A DNA stretch of 23,263 bases, taken from assembly GCA_963582805.1 (NCBI GenBank), contig CAUZTZ010000023.1, positions 1-23,263 on the forward strand, given 5' to 3'. The translations under genes and the position numbers were made by a program. Source of the stretch: GCA-2687515 sp963582805 (GTDB taxonomy: Bacteria; Pseudomonadota; Alphaproteobacteria; Rhodospirillales; UBA2165). Position 1 is the stretch's first letter. Each line of letters begins with the position of its first letter. This document shows positions 7,600-15,728 of the stretch, piece by piece. Under the pieces are notes generated by a model. That model saw only the letters and a program-made list of their open reading frames with translations, was not told the origin of the DNA and made no database searches.

Positions 7600-8913
7600 A
7601 TGCCCCTGCGCCCCACCAACGCCAGCACTGATTGCCCGGTGATCGCCGAGACGCCCGACGACGCGTCCTGTTTTTTCGGCTTTCACGATGTCAGTCCGTG
7701 GAACCCGGCGGACGATTGTCTGGTGGTGTTGCGCGCGCCCGAGATGCAAGCCGGCCTGCCCGGCGGCGACGCGGTTGCCGAGGTTTGCCTGTGGCGCCCC
7801 GGTCCCGGCACGATCGAGCCCATCGGCGCCACCCGCGCCTGGAATTGGCAGCAGGGCGCCCGCGCCCAATGGCTGCCTGGCGGCAACCGGCTGATCTATA
7901 ACGCCATGACCATGGATGGGAACACAGGGACCGTCGGCGCGGTTCTTTACGACGTTGACAGTGGATCCGAGGCGGCGTTGCCCGGACCTATCGGCGCATT
8001 GAGCCCGGACGGCGCCACCTCCATCGCCCCCGACTATGGGCGGCTGGCCCGCTACTGGCCGGCCTATGGCTATGGCGGATCGCGCGCCCCTGCTTCGATC
8101 GAGAGCCAAGCGCCCGCCGATGACGGTTTGTGGCAAATGGACTTGGCCAGCGGCGCGCGGACTTTGTTTGTTTCTGTCGGGGACGCGGTTGCCGTCGGCA
8201 GCGCGTCGCCCACGAATGCCGATCATTTCCTGAGCCACGCAAGCTTTTCACCGTCCGGGAAAAGAGTGGCGTTCCTGCACCGCTATTTCACCCGCGACGG
8301 CGGCTTTTATACGCGCATGATCGTTTGCAACAATGATGGCGCCCACCTGCGCATCCTTGCCGAGGAAAAAGTCAGCCACTTCGATTGGTTTGGCGACGAG
8401 AGTATCGCCGTTTGGACGCGCCCCGGCGGCGGCCGGCTGGCGGCGGCGCGGCGCTCGGGCCTGCTGGCCAATCCATTGCTGAAGCCGCTGGTGAACGTGG
8501 CGCGCAAACTAAAACCCGGCCTCAAGCAGGCGATGCTGCGGGAATTTTATTTTATGATCCCGGTGGATGATCCCAAGGCCCGCCGGCCCATCGGCCAGGG
8601 CCAGTTGGAGCAGGATGGCCATCCGATGTTCTCAAAGGACCGGCGCTGGATGCTGACCGACACCTATGCCAACAGCGATGGATTGCAGACCTTGATCCTG
8701 TTCGACATGAAGGCTGGCGCGCGCATCGATATCGGCCACTTCAACCATAACCCCGGCAGCACCGACAGCGACCTGAAATGCGATCTGCATCCGCGCTGGA
8801 ACCGGGCCGGCACCCAGGTCTGCATCGATGCGGCCCGGGGTGGCACCCGCCAATGCCTGATCGTTGATGTAACGAAAGTAGCCGGCGCGGCGGCCCTGGA
8901 CGAAGCCGCATGA
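7600..8913 (+). CDS. Beta-propeller protein resembling oligogalacturonate lyases (PD40/TolB-like blades)
   Basis: This 437-residue protein has no signal peptide or membrane segment, so it should be cytoplasmic. It consists of repeated blade-like motifs with a His near the start of several: FFGFHDVSPWN at 25-35, LSHASFSPSGKRVAFLHRY at 211-229, a weaker VSHFDWFGDESIAVW at 258-272, GHPMFSKDRRWMLTDTY at 340-356 and DLHPRWNRAGTQVCID at 395-410. This pattern is that of WD40-like (PD40) propellers and recalls PL22 oligogalacturonate lyases, in which His residues bind a metal. It is embedded in the operon: 3 nt after the GT2 and overlapping the next GT4 by an ATGA. No function is established. A polysaccharide-modifying enzyme, a binding scaffold or a sensor are all possible. 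The ribosome site before the ATG is weak. Confidence 0.72.
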   Translation: MPLRPTNASTDCPVIAETPDDASCFFGFHDVSPWNPADDCLVVLRAPEMQAGLPGGDAVAEVCLWRPGPGTIEPIGATRAWNWQQGARAQWLPGGNRLIYNAMTMDGNTGTVGAVLYDVDSGSEAALPGPIGALSPDGATSIAPDYGRLARYWPAYGYGGSRAPASIESQAPADDGLWQMDLASGARTLFVSVGDAVAVGSASPTNADHFLSHASFSPSGKRVAFLHRYFTRDGGFYTRMIVCNNDGAHLRILAEEKVSHFDWFGDESIAVWTRPGGGRLAAARRSGLLANPLLKPLVNVARKLKPGLKQAMLREFYFMIPVDDPKARRPIGQGQLEQDGHPMFSKDRRWMLTDTYANSDGLQTLILFDMKAGARIDIGHFNHNPGSTDSDLKCDLHPRWNRAGTQVCIDAARGGTRQCLIVDVTKVAGAAALDEAA

Positions 8914-10124
8914 GCGCCCTTGAAAATATTACGGAGGCTGGTGCGCGCCCCTTGCGGCTAGCCATGGTGGCGCAATTTCCGGTGCATTATCACCTGACCC
9001 TTTACCGGCATCTGGCCAAGGATCCGGCCACCGATCTGGATGTTCTATTCATGCAGAAGGCGTGGTCCGAAGACGGCGTCGATCCCGACGTCAAGGAAGT
9101 GGTCAAATGGGGCGTTGATAGTTTCGGCGGCTATCCATGGAAGATATTCCGCAATTTCAGCCCCGTCCGGAACGGCGGCGGGTTTTGGAAATTTATCAAT
9201 CCTGGGCTCATCTGGCGGGTGATGACGGGTCCCTACGATGCGGTCTATGTCCACGGCCACAATCATTTCTCCCATGTGATGTGCATGATCGCGGCGCGCC
9301 TCGGCGGCAAAAAACTGATCTTGCGCAACATTGCCTATAATTTGGGCGAGCGGTCGTGGGCGAAGCGAGCAGTTCGCCGGGTTATTTATGGCGCGCTCTA
9401 CAGGCTGCCCAGCGTTTGCCTTTATATCGGGCGCAACAACAAGGATTACTATCGCGATTTCGGCGTTGATGAGGCGCGCCTTTGGCACGCGCCGCACGTG
9501 GTCGATAACGCCTTCTTCGCAACCGAATTGGCCCGGCTGCAGGGGCGGCGGGACGCCATCAAGGCTTCCTTCGGCATTCAGGCAGACCAAAAAGTGGCCT
9601 TGTTCTGCGCCAAGTTCATGGCAAAGAAACAGCCCTTGCGCGCCGTCGAGGCGTTCAACAAGGCCGGCCTCGGCGAAGATTGGGTGCTGCTGATGGTCGG
9701 CGAAGGCCCATTGAAAGGCGCCATCAAGGAAAAAATCGCGGCCGGGAATTTTCCCCGCATCCTGTTCACCGGGTTTCTCGACCAAAGCCGGGTGTCGGAA
9801 GCCTACGCCATATCGGAAATGATGATCCTGCCGTCGTCGCATCAGGAAACCTGGGGGCTGGTGGTCAACGAGGCGCTCAATTTCGGCCTCGCCATCATCG
9901 CCAGCGACCGGGTCGGCTGCGTGCCGGAACTGGTCGCGGGCAAGACCGGCGTGGTCTTTCCGTTCTCCGACACCGAAGCCCTGGCCGCCGCCATTTCCAG
10001 ATTGGCGCGCGATCCGGAATTCCTCGGCGCCTGCCGGGCAAGCGCCGCCGACGTGATCAAAGGCTGGGACGTTCATGCCTATGGCCGCGCCCTCAACCGG
10101 GCGCTTAGGGATCTGCCCTCATGA
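8910..10124 (+). CDS. Glycosyltransferase family 4 (GT-B fold)
   Basis: This 404-residue GT-B enzyme opens with LRLAMVAQFPVHYHLTLYRHL, the N-terminal strand and loop of GT4 proteins. Its donor-binding half has VALFCAKFMAKKQP at about 229-242, MVGEGPLKGAIK, and SSHQETWGLVVNEALNFG at about 309-326, which is the EX7E-type motif, followed by GCVPELV. It should add a sugar to the lipid-linked intermediate. It starts within the stop codon of the beta-propeller gene (ATGA) and its own stop overlaps the next start (ATGA), so the propeller protein, this transferase and the FkbM methyltransferase are translationally coupled and may act on the same sugar (inference). Donor unknown. Confidence 0.91.
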   Translation: MSALENITEAGARPLRLAMVAQFPVHYHLTLYRHLAKDPATDLDVLFMQKAWSEDGVDPDVKEVVKWGVDSFGGYPWKIFRNFSPVRNGGGFWKFINPGLIWRVMTGPYDAVYVHGHNHFSHVMCMIAARLGGKKLILRNIAYNLGERSWAKRAVRRVIYGALYRLPSVCLYIGRNNKDYYRDFGVDEARLWHAPHVVDNAFFATELARLQGRRDAIKASFGIQADQKVALFCAKFMAKKQPLRAVEAFNKAGLGEDWVLLMVGEGPLKGAIKEKIAAGNFPRILFTGFLDQSRVSEAYAISEMMILPSSHQETWGLVVNEALNFGLAIIASDRVGCVPELVAGKTGVVFPFSDTEALAAAISRLARDPEFLGACRASAADVIKGWDVHAYGRALNRALRDLPS

Positions 10125-11005
10125 CGGCGGCGACAAATTTCCTATCGCAGGTGCGGCACCGCTATCATCCGTTCCACCGGCTGAAGAAGAACCGGTTTAT
10201 TTCGGGCCAGGTGATCCCGCGCCTGGATGTGCATCTTTGGCGGCGCCTGCACGGCATCGATTGGCCGGTGCGTCTCCGCCTGATGCGCCACTTGTCCTAT
10301 GTGATCGACAACCGCACCGTCGAGCCGGGCATCGCCGCCTTGTTCGAAGCCGTCTGCGCGTGCGCCAAGCCCGATATGTTCTGGGACGTGGGCGCCAATA
10401 TCGGGCTTTATAGCTGGCTGGTGCTGTCCCGGCGCGCAGGCGCCAAGGCCGTGTTGTTTGAGCCGGACCCGGAAAACCTGACCATGATCCGCGCCACCAA
10501 GGCGCGCTCAGACATCGGCCGCGCCGAGATTGTCGCCGCCGCCGCCGCCGATACCGACGGCACGCTGGCGTTTATCCTCGATCAGGTGTCGGGCTTCACC
10601 GGCGGGCTCGACATGGGCCAGGAGACTTATGTGGGCGCCCATTACGGCATCGATCAGCGGCGCATCCAGGTGCCGGCGCTGCCCCTCGATACTTGCCTCG
10701 AAGACCGCCCGGCGCCGGATTTCGTCAAGATCGACGTGGAGGGGGCAGAGCATCTGGTGTTTGCCGGTGCGCAGCGTCTTCTGGCCGAGGTGCGCCCGGT
10801 GCTCATATTCGAGTGTGCGCCGGAGAATTTTGCGGCCCTGACCGGGCGCCTCACCGATCTGGATTACAGCCTGTACTCGGCCGAGGCGCCGGATACCGTC
10901 GTCGATGGCGCCGCCAATATTCTGGCCTTGCCGAGGGGCGGTAAGCTCGCGCCCGGCCCTTTGATGGTCGCCTGGCGGGCCCGTTTGAAAGCCTGGAGCG
11001 GTTGA
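10121..11005 (+). CDS. FkbM family SAM-dependent methyltransferase
   Basis: This 294-residue protein has the SAM loop FWDVGANIGLYSWL at about 87-100, an acidic FEPDPEN end to the next strand, the FkbM signature FVKIDVEGAEHLVFAGA at about 200-216 and RPVLIFEC after it. The family O-methylates sugar hydroxyls, here most likely on the repeat unit (inference). The ATG at 10121 overlaps the preceding GT4 stop by 4 nt, with AGGGAT about 6 nt upstream. Its stop overlaps the next gene's ATG by one base (TGATG). It belongs to a different branch from the other two FkbM proteins in the window, judging by their dissimilar N-termini and spacing, so it is not a recent duplicate. Confidence 0.92.
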   Translation: MTAATNFLSQVRHRYHPFHRLKKNRFISGQVIPRLDVHLWRRLHGIDWPVRLRLMRHLSYVIDNRTVEPGIAALFEAVCACAKPDMFWDVGANIGLYSWLVLSRRAGAKAVLFEPDPENLTMIRATKARSDIGRAEIVAAAAADTDGTLAFILDQVSGFTGGLDMGQETYVGAHYGIDQRRIQVPALPLDTCLEDRPAPDFVKIDVEGAEHLVFAGAQRLLAEVRPVLIFECAPENFAALTGRLTDLDYSLYSAEAPDTVVDGAANILALPRGGKLAPGPLMVAWRARLKAWSG

Positions 11006-12171
11006 TGAACATCCTTCATGTCATTGCGTCCCTGGCCCAGGAAACCGGCGGCCCCGCCAAGGCGGTTCTGGAAATGGCCGAGGCGGTCGCGGCGCGCGGC
11101 CACAATGTCACCGTGTTCTCAACCGATTTTGGCGGCGTGCCCGATAGGCTGGGCCGGCTGCGCGCCGCCGGCGTTACGGTTCGCGTTTTTCCGGTGGAGG
11201 CGCCGCGCATCTGGAAACGCTCGCCCCAATTGGCGGCGGCGCTGGCCGATGCGATCCCGGACATGGACGCGGTGCATATTCATTCGCTCTATCTTTATCA
11301 CGATTGGGTGGCCGGCGGGCTCTGCCGCCGCTATGGCGTGCCCTACATCGTGCGCCCCCATGGCAGCCTGGATCCGTTTCTTTACAAGCGTCACCGGTTC
11401 CGGAAATCGGTTATGGATATGTGGTTCCAGAACCGCATGTTGCGCGATGCCGCGGCCGTGCATTTCACCACCGAAGAAGAGTACCAGCTTGCCCTTCCCT
11501 ATATTTCGGGCGCGCCCGGCGCCGTGGTCGCCAACGGCATCAACTTCGCCGATTATGCCGATGTGCCGGCGCACGGTCTCTTGCGCCGGCGTTATCCGCA
11601 ATTGGCCAACAGCCGCATTGTCTTGTTTCTGAGCCGGCTGAATTTCAAAAAAGGCCTCGACGTGCTGATCCCGGCCTTTGCCGAGGTGGCGCGGGAGACG
11701 GACGATCTGCGTCTGGTTCTGGCCGGGCCCGACGACGGCATGGAAAGCCGCGCTCGCGCCTGGGCCCGGGAATACGGCGTCGAAGACAAGACGGTGTTTA
11801 CCGGCATGCTGACCGGACCTGAAATCCAGGGAGCCTACCGGGACGCGGAAATGTTCGCGCTGCCGTCCTATTCCGAAAATTTCGGCATCGCCGTTGTCGA
11901 AGCCATGGCCATGGGCGTTCCGGTGCTGATATCCGATAGGGTCAATATCTGGCGCGAAGTGGCTGGCGCCGGCGCCGGACTGGTATCGGCCCCCGATGTG
12001 GGTGCCTTCGCCGATTTGATCCGCCAAGCCGCGGCGCCCGATTTCGATCTGGCCGGAATGAGCGCAAAGGCGCGCGAGCTTGCCCGAACCCGTTTCGATT
12101 GGTCCCAGATCGGCGGCAGCCTGGAAGCGCTCTACCGCTCGGTCTCTGAAACGCTTGCCGAAGCCGCTTGA
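11005..12171 (+). CDS. Glycosyltransferase family 4 (GT-B fold)
   Basis: This 388-residue GT4 enzyme begins MNILHVIASLAQETGGPAKA, with the conserved glycine-rich N-terminal loop, followed by IVRPHGSLDPF at about 115-125. The C-terminal half shows VLFLSRLNFKKGLDVLI, LVLAGPDDG, and SYSENFGIAVVEAMAMGVPVL at about 288-308 (E-x7-E motif). These features fit a retaining transferase adding one residue of the repeat. I place the start at ATG 11005, not the in-frame TTG at 11002, because GGAG at 10995-10998 is 6 nt upstream and the ATG overlaps the previous stop in TGATG. It is followed by 43 nt before the amidotransferase; a weak 5-bp hairpin sits in that gap. Confidence 0.92.
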   Translation: MNILHVIASLAQETGGPAKAVLEMAEAVAARGHNVTVFSTDFGGVPDRLGRLRAAGVTVRVFPVEAPRIWKRSPQLAAALADAIPDMDAVHIHSLYLYHDWVAGGLCRRYGVPYIVRPHGSLDPFLYKRHRFRKSVMDMWFQNRMLRDAAAVHFTTEEEYQLALPYISGAPGAVVANGINFADYADVPAHGLLRRRYPQLANSRIVLFLSRLNFKKGLDVLIPAFAEVARETDDLRLVLAGPDDGMESRARAWAREYGVEDKTVFTGMLTGPEIQGAYRDAEMFALPSYSENFGIAVVEAMAMGVPVLISDRVNIWREVAGAGAGLVSAPDVGAFADLIRQAAAPDFDLAGMSAKARELARTRFDWSQIGGSLEALYRSVSETLAEAA

Positions 12172-12214
12172 AATATCTTTTGCCGCCGGGTCCATGGGCG
12201 GTTAAACACAGCCC

Positions 12215-14008
12215 ATGTGCGGATTGGCGGCCATATTTTCATACGGGCGGGACCGGCGCCCGGTAGACGCGGGCGAGCTGGCGCGCATCAACGCCCATAT
12301 GATCCATCGTGGCCCCGACGGCGACGGCGCCTGGATGGCCGAAGACGGGCTGACCGGGCTCGCCCACCGGCGCCTGGCAATCATCGATCCCGGACCCGGC
12401 GGCGCCCAGCCCATGCGCCTGGACGGCGATGATGGCAGCCCGCGTCTGGTCATCACCTATAACGGCGAGATTTATAATTTTCGGGAATTGCGGCAAGAGC
12501 TTATCGATGCGGGGCGCCAAATGCGCACCAATTCCGATACCGAGGTTTTGCTGCATCTCTATGACATTCACGGCCCGGACATGATGCAGCGCCTGCGCGG
12601 CATGTTCGCGCTGGCCATCTGGGAGGTGGCCGCCCGGGCGCTGTTCCTGGCCCGCGATCCGTTCGGCATCAAGCCGCTCTATTACGCCGACGACGGCGAA
12701 ACCATCCGCGTCGCCTCTCAGGTAAAAGCGCTGCGGGCCGGCGGCGCTATTGCCGATGACCCTGATCCCGCGGGTCACGCCGGGTTTTTCCTGCTCGGCT
12801 ACGTGCCCGAGCCGCACACCATGTACAGCGCAATCAAATCCTTGCCGGCGGGAACATCCATGCGCATTGAAGCCGGCGCCCGGCCCCGCATGCAGCAATA
12901 TTTCCGGCTCCAGGATCAATATGCCGGACACCAGGCGGCCCTTGCACCGGGCGAAATCGCTGAACGGCTGCGCGCCGCGTTGTCTGACAGCATTCGCCAC
13001 CACCTGGTTGCCGATGTGCCGGTGGGCGTTTTTCTTTCGGCGGGGCTAGATTCGGCCACCATCACGGCCCTGGCCGCCGAAGTTGCCGGCGCGTCCCTTG
13101 ACACCATGACGCTTCGCTTCGGCGAAATGGCCGGCACGCCCGGCGATGAAGCAACCCTGGCCGAACAGATCGCCGGCCACTATCAGACCCGCCATCAGAC
13201 CCGGACCGTTTCCGGGGCCGAATTTCAGGATCATATCGACAACGTACTGGCCGCCATGGACCAGCCATCGGTGGACGGCGTCAACACTTACTTCGTCGCC
13301 AAGGAGGCTGCGGCGCTGGGCCTGAAAGTGGCGCTGTCCGGCGTCGGCGGCGATGAGTTGTTCGGCGGCTATCAATCCTTCTCTCAGATACCGGCTTATG
13401 TGGGCGCGTTGGGCTGGATACCGGGCTCCAAAGCCATCGGCGCGGCTTTAAGAATGTTGAGCGCGCCCGTCGTCGGCCGTCTGACCTCGCCAAAATATGC
13501 CAGTGTGCTCGAATATGCGGGCGGCTATGGCAGCGCTTACTTGCTCAGGCGCGGGCTCTATTTGCCTTGGGAGTTACCCCAGGTGATGGATTCCGATATG
13601 GCCCGCGATGGCCTCCGCGCCCTCAATCTTGTGGAGCGATTGGAGGAAGGCGTCGCCGGCATCGGCGCGCCGACGGACAAGGTATCGGCCCTGGAAATGG
13701 GCTGGTATATGCAGAACCAGCTTTTGCGCGACGCCGATTGGGCGGGCATGGCCCATTCCCTGGAAATTCGGACGCCGTTGGTTGATGCCACCTTGTTTGG
13801 GTCCGTCGGCGGCATCGGCGCCTCCAAGCGGCAGATGGCGGAATCCCCGCACAAACCCCTGCCGGACGCCATTCTGAATCGGGCCAAGACCGGCTTCACC
13901 GTTCCCATTCGGGAATGGCTGAGCGGCGAAGGCGGTGTGGCGCACGCGAGCGAGCGGGGGCTCCGGGGTTGGGCGCAATTCCTCTATGAACACGCACCGT
14001 CGGCGTGA
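12215..14008 (+). CDS. asnB: Asparagine synthase (glutamine-hydrolysing)-type amidotransferase
   Basis: This 597-residue protein has both domains of the AsnB family. The glutaminase half begins at once with the catalytic Cys2 (MCGLAAIFSYG), then RGPDG at 32-36, HRRLAIID and the NGEIYN motif at 83-88. The synthetase half has the ATP-pyrophosphatase loop as SAGLDS at 275-280 (SGGxDS in most homologues), GVGGDELFGGY at about 375-385, SLEIRTPLVD and a RAKTGFTVPI C-terminal segment. The usual reaction is Gln-dependent amidation of aspartate. Inside polysaccharide loci such proteins are often thought to amidate carboxylated sugars such as uronic acids, and I infer that role here. It is the last gene of the plus-strand run, and its TGA abuts the stop codon of the opposing FkbM gene with no base between. 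No clear Shine-Dalgarno precedes the start, which is fixed by Cys2. Confidence 0.92.
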   Translation: MCGLAAIFSYGRDRRPVDAGELARINAHMIHRGPDGDGAWMAEDGLTGLAHRRLAIIDPGPGGAQPMRLDGDDGSPRLVITYNGEIYNFRELRQELIDAGRQMRTNSDTEVLLHLYDIHGPDMMQRLRGMFALAIWEVAARALFLARDPFGIKPLYYADDGETIRVASQVKALRAGGAIADDPDPAGHAGFFLLGYVPEPHTMYSAIKSLPAGTSMRIEAGARPRMQQYFRLQDQYAGHQAALAPGEIAERLRAALSDSIRHHLVADVPVGVFLSAGLDSATITALAAEVAGASLDTMTLRFGEMAGTPGDEATLAEQIAGHYQTRHQTRTVSGAEFQDHIDNVLAAMDQPSVDGVNTYFVAKEAAALGLKVALSGVGGDELFGGYQSFSQIPAYVGALGWIPGSKAIGAALRMLSAPVVGRLTSPKYASVLEYAGGYGSAYLLRRGLYLPWELPQVMDSDMARDGLRALNLVERLEEGVAGIGAPTDKVSALEMGWYMQNQLLRDADWAGMAHSLEIRTPLVDATLFGSVGGIGASKRQMAESPHKPLPDAILNRAKTGFTVPIREWLSGEGGVAHASERGLRGWAQFLYEHAPSA

Positions 14009-14728
14009 TTAGCGCTCGAACAGGAAATCCGCCTGCACCGGGCCCAACGATTTGTCGGTCACGCGGTTAAACTCGCCGGTCTGGCGGAACCCTTGGGCTT
14101 TGAGATACGCGATCACCGCCGGCGCCAGGCTCTGGCCTTCATAAAGTTCCAGGTAGGAGCATTCCACATAGGCCCAGCGAAAATGCGGCAACAATTCCTT
14201 GCACCCTTCGAGGGCTTCCAGCTCGAACCCCTGCACATCGATTTTAAGCAGCGCCGGGCGGATGATGGCGCCCGCTTCGATAGAGGCGCCCAAGGTTGCG
14301 GCGCGGATGGTCGCGGTCTCCAGTAACTCGGTCCCCGGAAACAGGCTGCTTTGCAACTTGGATATGGGCAGCAGCGACGAGGAATCGTCGCGCTTCGATA
14401 TATGTATCTGGGTTTCCGCCTCTTCGGGCCCGATGGCTTCTTCGACCAGGCGGATATTGCGCATCCCTGCAAAAACGCGCCGGTAGCAGGCAGCCGGTTC
14501 GGCCAGCGGCTCGAACCAAATAATATCGGCGTTTGGAAACCGGTCGGCGCAAAACAGCGCGAACTGGCCTCGGTTGGCGCCGATATCGACGATCATTGCC
14601 GGGCTCAATAATTTCAAGGCCGCGTCATGTTCGATGGACGCGCCGACGCCGTGCCTGAGGCCGCGCCGCCAGACCGGCGAGGTCATCAGGCGCAGGAACT
14701 TGAGCGAGCGGCGAAGCCAGCGGCGCAT
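14009..14728 (-). CDS. FkbM family SAM-dependent methyltransferase
   Basis: This 239-residue protein has the SAM loop IVDIGANRGQFALF at about 46-59, WFEPLAEP at about 71-78, the FkbM signature LLKIDVQGFELEALEG at about 160-175 and a YVECSYLELYEGQ strand. The family O-methylates sugar hydroxyls. It is the second gene of a two-gene minus-strand operon: its ATG lies 3 nt after the stop of the GT2 upstream, so the transferase may add the sugar that this enzyme methylates (inference). The N-terminus is short and basic (MRRWLRRSLKFLRL). Its TAA directly abuts the TGA of the amidotransferase gene on the other strand. Confidence 0.92.
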   Translation of the reverse strand: MRRWLRRSLKFLRLMTSPVWRRGLRHGVGASIEHDAALKLLSPAMIVDIGANRGQFALFCADRFPNADIIWFEPLAEPAACYRRVFAGMRNIRLVEEAIGPEEAETQIHISKRDDSSSLLPISKLQSSLFPGTELLETATIRAATLGASIEAGAIIRPALLKIDVQGFELEALEGCKELLPHFRWAYVECSYLELYEGQSLAPAVIAYLKAQGFRQTGEFNRVTDKSLGPVQADFLFER

Positions 14729-14731
14729 GGC

Positions 14732-15607
14732 TCAGCGGTCCAGCTCTTGGCGGTATTTTTCGGCCAATGGCGAATCCTCGCCGGCCAGTTCTTCCAGCTT
14801 CAATTCGATCTGAAACTCATAGACGGCGCGCAAAATACAATAGCGAAGGCCCCATTTGCCATCGAGAAAGCCAAGCTTTACCACATACATCCAGACAAAG
14901 ACGAACAACGGCCGGAACGGCAGCCAGCGATAGGCAAATTGCTTCAGGCGGCGACGGCGCTCCGGGCCGCCCTCGGCGATGCGCGCCCCATCGGCGGCAC
15001 TGGCGCCTTTCAAATAGCGGTGCGCTTCCACCGATTCCAGGCTGGAATAGGTGTTGTGGCGGTCGATATAACGCTCGATCCCTTTGTAGTCGTAATGGAC
15101 GAACGGCGATTTCAAGTGGCCCACCGGTCCGTCCACCACCATATGCTCGTGCACAATGCGCCGCTCGTAGCGGGCGCGGCCCCGGCGCACCAGGCGCAAC
15201 TGCCAATCGGGATACATGCCCGCATGGCGGATCCATTTGCCGCCGAATATGTTCTTGCGGGCGATGAAGAAACCGTGGCGGGCGCCCGGATCATCAATGG
15301 CGGCGGCGATTTCCGCGGCCAGTTCCGGCGTCACCCGCTCGTCCGCATCGACGATCAGCACCCAATCATTTTGAAAGCCGATATTATCCAAGGCCCAATT
15401 TTTGTGGTCGGAGAAATTATCGAATTCGCGGGCGACGATGGCGGCGCCCTTTTCGCCGGCGATGTCCGTGGTGGCATCGGTGGAGTTGGAATCGAACACG
15501 ATCACTTCGCCGGCCCAGGCAACTGCATCCAGGCAGGCACCGATATTACGCGCCTCGTTGCGAGTGGGGATCAAGACCGATACCGGCGTTTTTTCGGATG
15601 CGTTCAT
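14732..15607 (-). CDS. Glycosyltransferase family 2, WaaE/KdtX-like
   Basis: From the ATG at 15607 this is a 291-residue GT-A enzyme: SVLIPTRNEARNIGACLDAV, VIVFDSNSTDATTDIA, the SDHKNWALDN segment, and IVDADERVTPELAAEI carrying the DxD-like metal site. A KWIRHAGMYPDWQLRLVRRG segment follows, typical of the WaaE/KdtX-like branch of GT2 (beta-1,4-glucosyltransferases of LPS core and related enzymes). The frame stays open upstream to a GTG at 15649, but the extra residues are not conserved-looking and the family begins near the ATG. No strong ribosome site precedes either codon. It is the first gene of a minus-strand pair with the FkbM gene, divergent from the WcaI-type GT4. Acceptor and donor are not known. 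Confidence 0.9.
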   Translation of the reverse strand: MNASEKTPVSVLIPTRNEARNIGACLDAVAWAGEVIVFDSNSTDATTDIAGEKGAAIVAREFDNFSDHKNWALDNIGFQNDWVLIVDADERVTPELAAEIAAAIDDPGARHGFFIARKNIFGGKWIRHAGMYPDWQLRLVRRGRARYERRIVHEHMVVDGPVGHLKSPFVHYDYKGIERYIDRHNTYSSLESVEAHRYLKGASAADGARIAEGGPERRRRLKQFAYRWLPFRPLFVFVWMYVVKLGFLDGKWGLRYCILRAVYEFQIELKLEELAGEDSPLAEKYRQELDR

Positions 15608-15728
15608 GGGAATCTTAAAATTATAGGTGGATCGGGCGTAAAGTCTCACTATGTTCTATTTAGATGGGTGTGTTTGCGCCCATTCACACCCCATAACCGA
15701 AAAAAATTGCAGCCTGACAATAGTTTAC
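15608..15728. promoter_or_regulatory. Divergent intergenic region with a 7-bp dyad
   Basis: This gap of 121 nt separates the minus-strand GT2/FkbM pair from the plus-strand WcaI-type gene. It contains the inverted repeat GGGTGTG (15666-15672) and CACACCC (15685-15691), separated by 12 nt and centred near 15678, which could be an operator controlling both directions or a transcript hairpin; no T-run follows, so a terminator is unlikely. A TATAAT on the minus strand (15625 to 15620) is well placed for that direction but has a poor -35 and would leave a nearly absent leader. The promoter assignment is tentative. Confidence 0.4.

Noticed and set aside
9045..10076. 343-codon minus-strand frame
   Set aside because: It is antisense to a GT4 gene with intact motifs and has no domain signature.
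11119..12195. 358-codon minus-strand frame
   Set aside because: It is the reverse shadow of a clear GT4 gene, has skewed composition and no motif.
12183..12201. Small hairpin CCGCC/GGCGG before the amidotransferase gene
   Set aside because: Only five pairs with a 9-nt loop and no T-run; not a credible terminator.
15651..15728. 26-residue N-terminal extension of the WcaI-type protein
   Set aside because: The residues are unlike the family, and the segment contains the intergenic dyad; the family begins at the MKMRVLVYG start at 15729.
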